Source: SIG710 sp045648605 (lineage in GTDB: Bacteria; Bacillota; Clostridia; Oscillospirales; CAG-272). Taken from it: a stretch of DNA of 26,545 bases. Each line of letters begins with the position of its first letter. The stretch's first letter is position 1. Below are positions 8,319 through 14,266 of this stretch, one piece after another. Location: assembly GCA_045648605.1 (NCBI GenBank), contig JAZROG010000114.1, positions 1 to 26,545 on the forward strand. The letters run 5' to 3'. The notes below the pieces were generated by a model. It saw nothing but the letters and a program-made list of their open reading frames with translations. It made no database searches and was not told where the DNA came from. The translations under genes were made by a program, and so were the position numbers.

Positions 8319-8389
8319 GAGCATATCTGAAAAAATCTGATAAAATGTAGTTACGACACAAACACTTATCGGAGGATTCAGATATGCTC
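8319..8389 (+). promoter_or_regulatory. Inverted repeat covering transposase start codon
   Basis: GAGCATATCTGAA at 8319-8331 is a perfect 13-bp inverted repeat of 8377-8389. The second arm contains the transposase ATG (8384-8386) and follows directly on its GGAGGA site (8371-8376). A TAAAAT box at 8341-8346 lies between the arms. RNA entering from outside would fold and hide the start; RNA begun between the arms would not. This is the known protection strategy of several insertion sequences; its use here is inference. Confidence 0.65.
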
Positions 8390-8680
8390 AATTCATATTA
8401 TACAGAAAAATTGCTCGGAATGCAAGGTGTAGAAGTAAAAAACATTCAAGAAAAAGAAGGAAGTTATGAAATATCAATAGAACAACTACGTAAAAAGTGT
8501 ACTTGTGCAAATTGTGGAGAATCGACAAACAAAATACACGATTACCGACATCAACGAATAAAGGAGTTTCCTGCATTTGAAAAGAAAGTTGTTCTTATAC
8601 TGCGCAAACGTAGATATGTATGCTCCTGCGGCAAACGCTTTACAGAGCCTAATAACTTTTACCCAAATACCAGCGAATGA
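8384..8680 (+). pseudogene. ISL3 transposase, N-terminal zinc-finger part (frameshifted)
   Basis: This 98-residue reading frame holds the N-terminal domain of an ISL3-family transposase. Cysteines C39, C41, C44, C80 and C82 form the zinc-binding cluster in KCTCANCGE and YVCSCGKRF. The frame ends early at TGA 8678. Just upstream, the other frame reads LLPKYQRMTKRA, which matches the family continuation after PNN. A single missing T in the run at 8657-8660 would restore one continuous protein of about 395 residues. There is no canonical slippery heptamer, so I treat this as a mutation rather than programmed frameshifting. The start has a strong GGAGGA. Confidence 0.85.
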
Positions 8681-9576
8681 CCAAGCGAGCAATTATGGGA
8701 TTGTTGGATAAATTAAGAGATAGCCGTTCCTACACGTCAGTAGCTCATGAATTTAATATATCTACATCAACTGTTATCAGGATATTCAAAAACATACAAT
8801 ACAGTAAACCTACAAAGCTCCCCGAGGTTATTGGAATTGATGAATTTAAAGGCAACAGCGGTGGTGAAAAGTTCCACGGAATACTTACCGATCTTGGAGA
8901 AAGAAAGGTCATAGACATACTAAAAACACGGTATGAGCATGATCTATGCGATTATTTTAAGAAATATGACCGCACAGGCGTTAAATATTTCATTAGCGAT
9001 ATGTACAAGCCTTATGCTGAAATTGCCGAATATTATTTTCCGAATGCTACTTATATCATAGATAGATACCATTGGGTAAGACAGGCTGTATGGGCATTTG
9101 AAGCCGTTAGAAAAGAAGTGCAAAAGCAGTTCTCTAAAAAGCACCGCATATACTTTAAGAAGTCCAGATATCTGCTATTAAAGCATCAAAACAAATTAAA
9201 TGACGAGGAACTTAGGCAGGTGCTTATTATGTTAGATATATCTCCGACACTTTCAACTGCTTATTTCTTAAAGGAATTGCTTTACTCAATACTTGATGAG
9301 ACAGATCCGAATAAGCAAAAGAAGCTCTTTTCCGATTGGATAGAGGAAGCTTCGGAGAGTGAGATTCCATCATTCGTCAAGTGCGCAAAAACATATATTA
9401 ACTGGTTTACTCCCATTACAAATTCATTTTTCTGTCCTTATACAAACGGATTTACCGAGGGCTGCAACAACAAGATCAAGGTCTTGAAACGCAATGCCTA
9501 TGGTTTGCAGAATTTCAAACGTTTTCGTAATAGAATTCTCTTTATGTTCTCTCATCAAGGTCGCACCGGCGCATAG
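8677..9576 (+). pseudogene. ISL3 transposase, DDE catalytic part (frameshifted)
   Basis: This 299-residue frame carries the helix-turn-helix and the DDE catalytic domain of the same ISL3-family transposase. Candidate catalytic residues are D55 in VIGIDEFKG, D108 in FISDMYKPY, and E261 in NGFTEGCNNKIKVLKR. All three conserved blocks are present, so the catalytic half is intact. Its ATG overlaps the stop of the first frame as ATGA, so separate translation is possible, though no ribosome site is evident. An imperfect hairpin at 9580-9610 follows the stop. Without the zinc-finger half the protein would lack end recognition. Confidence 0.87.
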
Positions 9577-9652
9577 GAAAAGCGCCACTCCGCTTCGCTT
9601 CGTGACGCTTATTCTATGAATTTTCTCATTTCTTTATCTTTTAGTCAGATTT

Positions 9653-9679
9653 TTTCACCCCAACTATTGACAAAGAGCC
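9653..9679 (-). repeat. Right terminal inverted repeat of ISL3-type element
   Basis: On the minus strand it begins GGCTCTTTGTCAATAG and ends TTGGGGTGAAA, the expected form of an ISL3-family end. The next base outward starts the A-run (T-run on the minus strand) of the terminator at 9680-9710. Confidence 0.82.
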
Positions 9680-9710
9680 AAAAAGAGCTGTCGGAAAATC
9701 CGACAGCTCT
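9680..9710 (-). terminator. Terminator of the SLH protein gene
   Basis: On the minus strand a 12-bp stem pairs 9699-9710 with 9684-9695, loop of 3 bases, with core AGAGCTGTCGG. Five T residues follow (complement of 9680-9684). It lies 9 bases after the stop codon of the 9720-11960 gene and touches the right end of the ISL3-type element. Confidence 0.9.
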
Positions 9711-9719
9711 AACTATTTA

Positions 9720-11960
9720 TTATTTTGCAAGAAATTCGCAAAGTCTATGGAGAACAACTGCTGCCTCTGCACGAGATGCATCAACCAAAGGATTGAGCTT
9801 AACTGCGCTGTCTGTTACAATGATATTCTTCATTGTGAGATAGCTTACAGCTTCAATTGCCCAGCTTGAAATATTTGCGAAATCTGTATAAGCAAGCTTA
9901 TATGCCCAGTTTCCAACAAATCCTTCACCATGGAACTTAGCATATCTGTAAAGGATTACTGCAAGCTCCTCACGGTTAATATTGTCATCGGGTCTAAATG
10001 TACCAACATCGTCACCGCAAACAATACCGTTCTTTGCTGCCCAACGCACAGCATTAGCATAGTAGCTGTCTTCCTTTACGTCCTTGAACTGTGTACCAAC
10101 GCTTGCGGGAGAACCTTCAAGTCTCCAAAGCATGGTAACGATCATAGCACGTGTGATATTCTCCTTGGGAGAGAATTCTGTATAGGATGTTCCCTGCATG
10201 ATCTCGTTGTTCCATACATACATTACATCCTCGTAGTACCAATCTGTAGAATATACATCGAGGAAAGGCATCTTCATCTTCTCAAATACAACCTTGAGAG
10301 TATGATTTGCATTAACCTTGCTGAAGGTATAGGAAGAAACTCTTCCGATGTCCTTGCCGTCAACAATAACTCTTGCAATTGCATAGCCATCATTAGGTGT
10401 AAACTTATATGTCATGCTATTGCCCGCAACAACTACAGCATTTCCTGCGGGAGAAAGCTTTCCACCTGCAGTACCCGAAACGGTAATAGAATAGCTTCTT
10501 GTGTGGTAAACACAGCCTATATATCCAGCGCAACCGGGATGAGCAGAGCATCCGGGCTTATAAGAATAGCTGGGCTGATAGATGCAATAAGGATAACCCT
10601 TGCAGCAATCATGAGACTTGCAAGCAGTATTATAGATGCAATATGAGTAACCTATGCAGCAATCATGAAGCTTGCAGCCTGCAAAGTGACTGCAGTAAGG
10701 ATAGCTTGAACAATTGGAATGAGCTGTGCAAGCAACCTTCTCAAATACTACCTGAACTGTGTGATTAGAACGGATTTTGTTAAATGTATAAACACTGGTT
10801 CTGCCAACATTTACACCGTCAACAATTACCTTGGAAACAACATAGCCAAGCATAGGAGTAAACTTATAAGTCAAGCTATTGCCGGCACGAACAATAGAAT
10901 ATCCCTCTGGAGAAACAACGCCACCTACAGTTGCTGTAGCATAAATAACATAGTTTGTTGTGCAAACAGGGCCATAGAAGCAGTTGGGGTAACCTACGCA
11001 GCAGGAGTGAGAGCAGCCGGGAATAACGGGAATTGTGTAGCCACCGCGATAACCGCAGATTGTGCACTTACCGTTTTCCATAGTGTGAGCAGCTCTGTAG
11101 AACTCTGTCTTGCCACAAGAGCACTGGCGATAGTGAACCTCGTTTGTGTACTTCCATGTATTAACATTGGGAGCACAAACATGATCGGGCTCAGCCATAT
11201 TATAACCACAAGCATCGCAAAGCTTATCTGCATCGCTACCGTCGCTATGAACGCCTCTGTTCAGAACAGTTCCGCACTTGCAAAGCTGATAATGCTCTTT
11301 TGCTGTCTGAGTCCAAGCACCAGCAGCTACATGAGTTGCATGATATCCACAGACATCACACTCACCGTCGCCGGCAGCATCAACATGAGCATCCTTCTTT
11401 GTTACAACAGCTCCGTTTACATCAACCATCTTGCCGCATGTGCAAGTCATCCAGTGACCTGTGGAATCCTTCTTCCACTCGCCCTGCTGAGCGTGAACAT
11501 GAATGTAAAGACCGCAATCTCTGCAACGACCGTTTACGCCCTCAACATGAGCAGTCTCTTCAAAATGATCGCCGCACTTGGAACAAACCTTCCAGTGTGT
11601 AGCGCTGCCCTCTTCGGACTTCCAGGAGTTAACAATGCTATGCTCAGTTACATCTACATCTGCAAGGCAAATGGTGCACTTACCGTCTTTGCCCTCGGAG
11701 CACTTAGCTTCGCTTAATTCATAACCGCATTCGGTGCAAGCTCTCCAGTGAGTTTTACCATCGGTTGACCAAACAGCAGCAGCAGTATGCTCTGCCTTGT
11801 CTTCAACGGTTGCACCATCTGCAGCGATATGCCAATGATACTTAGAATCCTTCTGCCATTCAGCGGACTCTGTTGCACTTACGCCGAATGAAAGCATAGA
11901 AGCGATCATCAAAACAGTAAGCGTTAGACTAAGAAGTCTTGTGAATAATGAGTTTTTCAT
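9720..11960 (-). CDS. Secreted cysteine-rich S-layer-homology protein
   Basis: This 746-residue protein has a signal peptide (about 1-29, ending FGVSAT). Residues 35-305 hold about six W...HW/HY...CxCG...CxxCG units that resemble tandem zinc ribbons. Residues 316-333 and 411-484 hold five CxxHxxCxxYxxC modules. Two copies of a beta repeat resembling the divergent InlB B-repeat lie at 336-409 and 488-561, each with the core AGNS-TYKFTP. Three SLH motifs (564-746), with PFLDVYSTDWYYEDV and TFRPDDNINREE, should anchor it to cell-wall polymers. Function is unknown; a metal-binding or disulfide-rich surface role is inference. It has a consensus promoter, GGAGGA 6 bases before the ATG, and its own terminator, so it is monocistronic. 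Confidence 0.9.
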   Translation of the reverse strand: MKNSLFTRLLSLTLTVLMIASMLSFGVSATESAEWQKDSKYHWHIAADGATVEDKAEHTAAAVWSTDGKTHWRACTECGYELSEAKCSEGKDGKCTICLADVDVTEHSIVNSWKSEEGSATHWKVCSKCGDHFEETAHVEGVNGRCRDCGLYIHVHAQQGEWKKDSTGHWMTCTCGKMVDVNGAVVTKKDAHVDAAGDGECDVCGYHATHVAAGAWTQTAKEHYQLCKCGTVLNRGVHSDGSDADKLCDACGYNMAEPDHVCAPNVNTWKYTNEVHYRQCSCGKTEFYRAAHTMENGKCTICGYRGGYTIPVIPGCSHSCCVGYPNCFYGPVCTTNYVIYATATVGGVVSPEGYSIVRAGNSLTYKFTPMLGYVVSKVIVDGVNVGRTSVYTFNKIRSNHTVQVVFEKVACTAHSNCSSYPYCSHFAGCKLHDCCIGYSYCIYNTACKSHDCCKGYPYCIYQPSYSYKPGCSAHPGCAGYIGCVYHTRSYSITVSGTAGGKLSPAGNAVVVAGNSMTYKFTPNDGYAIARVIVDGKDIGRVSSYTFSKVNANHTLKVVFEKMKMPFLDVYSTDWYYEDVMYVWNNEIMQGTSYTEFSPKENITRAMIVTMLWRLEGSPASVGTQFKDVKEDSYYANAVRWAAKNGIVCGDDVGTFRPDDNINREELAVILYRYAKFHGEGFVGNWAYKLAYTDFANISSWAIEAVSYLTMKNIIVTDSAVKLNPLVDASRAEAAVVLHRLCEFLAK

Positions 11961-12037
11961 TTTCGTCCTCCATAACGAATTGATAATATTTTAGGCTTTT
12001 CGGGCATAAAAATGCCACAGTTCACCCATACGAGTAT

Positions 12038-12066
12038 ATTATAGAATATTTTGAAAAATTTGTCAA
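12038..12066 (-). promoter_or_regulatory. Consensus sigma-A promoter of SLH gene
   Basis: Read on the minus strand, TTGACA (12066-12061) and TATAAT (12043-12038) are separated by 17 bases, a perfect match to the housekeeping consensus. About 80 bases of leader follow before the ATG at 11960, so this gene should be strongly expressed. Confidence 0.88.
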
Positions 12067-12127
12067 TAGTTTTTTTAGAATTTTTTACCTATTTTTTGAA
12101 CATACTGTAAATTTTGCAAGAAAGCAT

Positions 12128-12172
12128 GGGGATAAAGACGCAAAATGCGTTTGCAAAATGCGTTTTACCCCC
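12128..12172. repeat. Imperfect hairpin with internal direct repeat
   Basis: GGGG at 12128-12131 pairs with CCCC at 12168-12172, and the arms continue through TAAA/TTTA and CGCA/TGCG with a few mismatches. Inside is the direct repeat GCAAAATGCGTTT. On the + strand six T residues follow (12175-12180). It lies just past the 3' end of the broken isomerase gene and may be its terminator or a transcription barrier. Confidence 0.5.
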
Positions 12173-12178
12173 GATTTT

Positions 12179-12733
12179 TTAGTTAAGTCCGATGGATTTC
12201 AGATAATCATAACTCTTTTTGATGTTACCCGAAAGTACCCAGTGGGTATCAAGCGTAAAGCCCATTTCATCCGGTGCGAATGAATCTGTCAGATATTCCA
12301 TAATATTCTTTCCGTCAATATCGGCATAATATTCGAAATGATGATTATGATACATAAAAAGGGCACCCATTTTTTTATATGTTTCGGCAACGGGTCTAAT
12401 CTTCTCAGCAAAGTACAGTGTCCTTTCATTTACATCACCATTATCCCATGAAGGAAGGCATCCTACACCGATATACTTACAATCGAATTTTGAATGAAAA
12501 TCCGCAACCGCTGCGGGATCCGCGATCATTTTATCGGTATTATAGTGCGTAAGACCGCAAGTGAAACCGTTTGCCTTCAGATTTTCCGCAAGCCACTCCG
12601 CCTCATATTCACACGTGCCCGATACCTGAACTGTTGTATAACCCATATCGGCAACCTTTTTTAGTGTTTCCGCAAAATCTTCTGTTGTTTTGCAAAAATC
12701 TCGAAGAGAATAAAGCTGAACTCCTATTTTCTT
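12179..12733 (-). pseudogene. Broken sugar phosphate isomerase/epimerase
   Basis: The protein resembles the xylose-isomerase-like TIM-barrel family. Homologous sequence begins at about 12733 with KKIGVQLYSLRD, but no ATG, GTG or TTG lies in frame between the ribosome site CGGAGG (12747-12742) and this segment. The first in-frame ATG is 12646, inside the barrel (MGYTTVQVSG). Metal-site motifs MYHNHHFEYY and FTLDTHWV are still present. The frame stops after YDYLKSIGLN, about 80-90 residues short of usual family length. The start codon and C-terminal quarter are thus both missing. A promoter is still in place upstream. A 155-residue fragment from 12646 could be made but would lack the first strand and helix. 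Confidence 0.72.
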
Positions 12734-12760
12734 AAAAAACCTCCGTACTAATTTTTTGCC

Positions 12761-12790
12761 ATTATATCACTGTCACAAACAAAAAATCAA
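12761..12790 (-). promoter_or_regulatory. Promoter of the broken isomerase gene
   Basis: On the minus strand TTGATT (12790-12785), 18 bases of spacer, and TATAAT (12766-12761) preceded by TGA form an extended -10 promoter. The -35 box overlaps the dpaB terminator stem. Confidence 0.62.
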
Positions 12791-12810
12791 GTGGATTTTT
12801 TCCATGATTT
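12781..12810 (-). terminator. Terminator of the comEC-dpaA-dpaB unit
   Basis: On the minus strand AAATCA and TGGA pair with TCCA and TGATTT around a five-A loop, with a two-base bulge; a run of six T residues closes it. It begins 17 bases after the dpaB stop. Confidence 0.75.
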
Positions 12811-12826
12811 TCTATTTTGCAATAAA

Positions 12827-13387
12827 TCAGACAAAAATCTTCCTTATTTGCAATCCGCGCTCAGCTTTTATAAGTGTCTCACAAAGCAAAGAAAAATCGG
12901 CAACCAGAGAATGAGGCTTCTTTTCTGGATCATCCTGAACCATGGGAACAAAATAGACCTGTTTTCTTAGAAGCAATGTACCTATGTTTTTCAGATTTGC
13001 GGAAAGTGCGTCGTTTGAAGCAAGAGCTATCACGAGAGTTCTGTCGGCACGAAGGTGCGCCTTTGCCGCCATCGTCACCGATGTATCTGTTATACCGAGA
13101 GCCATTTTTGCAAGTGTATTTCCGGTGCAAGGAGCGATAACAAGAGAATCGAGAGGAGATTTTGGCCCGAGAGGCTCTGCTTCGGAAATGGTATGGATGA
13201 TTTTGCGAGCACAAAGCGATTCGACTCTCTCTCTGAACTCCGCCGCCTTCCAAAATCTGGTATTGGTTGAATATGCATTCTCGCTCATAATCGGCTGCAC
13301 CTCATAACCGCCCGCAACAAGTCCCTCGAGCACCTCAAGGGATTTAGTGAATGTGCAAAACGAACCGCAAAAGGCGTACCCTATCAT
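12827..13387 (-). CDS. dpaB: Dipicolinate synthase subunit B
   Basis: DpaB (SpoVFB) is the flavoprotein-like subunit of dipicolinate synthase, which makes the calcium-binding acid that fills the spore core. The 186-residue protein starts MIGYAFCGSFCTF and has the flavoprotein-type block VIAPCTGNTLAKMALGITD followed by AAKAHLR. Length fits the family. The start overlaps the dpaA stop by 4 bases (ATGA), so translation is coupled. Presence of both subunits implies a true endospore former. Confidence 0.95.
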   Translation of the reverse strand: MIGYAFCGSFCTFTKSLEVLEGLVAGGYEVQPIMSENAYSTNTRFWKAAEFRERVESLCARKIIHTISEAEPLGPKSPLDSLVIAPCTGNTLAKMALGITDTSVTMAAKAHLRADRTLVIALASNDALSANLKNIGTLLLRKQVYFVPMVQDDPEKKPHSLVADFSLLCETLIKAERGLQIRKIFV

Positions 13388-14214
13388 ATGCTTTCCTCCT
13401 CAAAAATATGTCTTGTTATGGCTTTGTATGCCTCCTCGGCATCACTTCTCGGAGCATATTTTCCCGGGATCCCCGAAGCTAAGAGATATTTTTTGCAATA
13501 TCGCTCAAGCATTTCGCTGTCACCGCCATATGGAGCGCTTGCAAGCTCTATATATATGGAATTTTCAACTACACTCAAAAGCCTTCCATCAAAGATTCTG
13601 CTCGGAATGGTATTAAATATCGCATCATATCTTTTGCTTATATCTATTTCTTCTATCAGCTCCGCGCAAAATCCGCCGCAAACAGCCGCCTCATAAACCA
13701 CCTCGCATCTTCTTGCGGCAACTGTTACATCAGCGCCAAGAGCTGAAAGGATTTTCCCAAGGCACTTCCCTATTCTTCCGTATCCACAGATGAGAACCTT
13801 CATTCCACTAACAGAAATCTCATCTTTCCCCATTAGCAAACTCAATGCTCCTTCTGCAGTGATTTTCGCATTTTTCCAAAGGTATTCCTTGTCATCATAA
13901 AAGTCACAGATACATATATTTTTCGAGAGCAGGTGATCAGAAAAAAACTGCGGTATTTTTCCTCCTATTACCGTACATTCATTCGGCAATGCTTCCGAAA
14001 GCTCCATCAGCAGGATGTCACCTTCAGAATTCAATCGATAACCGTCCCTCGACACGGGAACAGGAAGCAAAAAGAAGTCAAAATCCGATAGCTTTTCTTT
14101 TGTGATATCTCCCCTGTTAAATATCACATTAATACCTCTCTCGCAAAGCATTTCCGCAATATATATTTGTCTTTTATCACCGCCGAGAACACAGAGCTTT
14201 TCTAATTTTTTCAA
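13384..14214 (-). CDS. dpaA: Dipicolinate synthase subunit A
   Basis: DpaA (SpoVFA) is the NAD(P)-dependent subunit that works with DpaB in the mother cell during sporulation. The 276-residue protein has an N-terminal segment CVLGGDKRQIYIAEML and a Rossmann fold with VLICGYGRIGKCLGKIL near the middle. I chose TTG 14214 as the start because AAGGAG (14228-14223) lies 8 bases before it. An upstream GTG at 14223 shares its G with that ribosome site and is therefore unlikely. The start lies within a hairpin plus T-run that resembles the comEC terminator. No sporulation-type promoter was identified. Confidence 0.94.
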   Translation of the reverse strand: MKKLEKLCVLGGDKRQIYIAEMLCERGINVIFNRGDITKEKLSDFDFFLLPVPVSRDGYRLNSEGDILLMELSEALPNECTVIGGKIPQFFSDHLLSKNICICDFYDDKEYLWKNAKITAEGALSLLMGKDEISVSGMKVLICGYGRIGKCLGKILSALGADVTVAARRCEVVYEAAVCGGFCAELIEEIDISKRYDAIFNTIPSRIFDGRLLSVVENSIYIELASAPYGGDSEMLERYCKKYLLASGIPGKYAPRSDAEEAYKAITRHIFEEESI

Positions 14215-14255
14215 AAAAACCACTCCTTTCCGTCTATAAAAGACTATGAAAGGAG
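14212..14255 (-). promoter_or_regulatory. Terminator-like hairpin over dpaA ribosome site
   Basis: On the minus strand CTCCTTTC (14255-14248) pairs with GAAAGGAG (14230-14223), and inside them GTCT (14244-14241) pairs with AGAC (14235-14232). After TGG comes a run of seven T residues (14219-14213). This has the form of a rho-independent terminator for comEC, yet its 3' arm is the dpaA Shine-Dalgarno and its T-run contains part of the TTG start. Confidence 0.65.
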
Positions 14256-14266
14256 CGGCTACCTTG

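Larger units (their letters stand above)
8249..9679 (+). mobile_element. ISL3-family insertion sequence, degenerate
   Basis: A 1,431-bp element is bounded by imperfect 27-base terminal repeats at 8249-8275 and 9653-9679. Their inner part, GTTGGGGTGAAA, is identical on both sides; overall 20 of 27 positions match. The right end, starting GGCTCTTTGTCAATAG, looks like a normal ISL3 end, while the left end has drifted. The transposase is split by a frameshift. Flanking 8-mers TAAGGTTC and AAAAAGAG do not match, so no target duplication remains. The right end touches the T-run of the neighbouring minus-strand terminator. The element is probably immobile. Confidence 0.87.

Noticed and set aside
8655..8662. 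Programmed frameshift in the ISL3 transposase
   Set aside because: There is no canonical slippery heptamer (local sequence C TTT TAC), and ISL3 elements normally have one transposase frame.
9930..10646. Second + strand open frame (238 codons) opposite the SLH gene
   Set aside because: Same reason: a shadow of the repetitive, codon-biased gene on the other strand.
10719..11717. Long + strand open frame (332 codons) opposite the SLH protein gene
   Set aside because: It is antisense to a well-supported gene with signal peptide, repeats and SLH motifs. Its sequence is Cys/Asn/Ile-rich without a known motif, and it lacks a ribosome site.
10278..11858. Regular repeats considered as a CRISPR-like array
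   Set aside because: The repeats are degenerate at DNA level, keep the reading frame and encode repeated protein domains.
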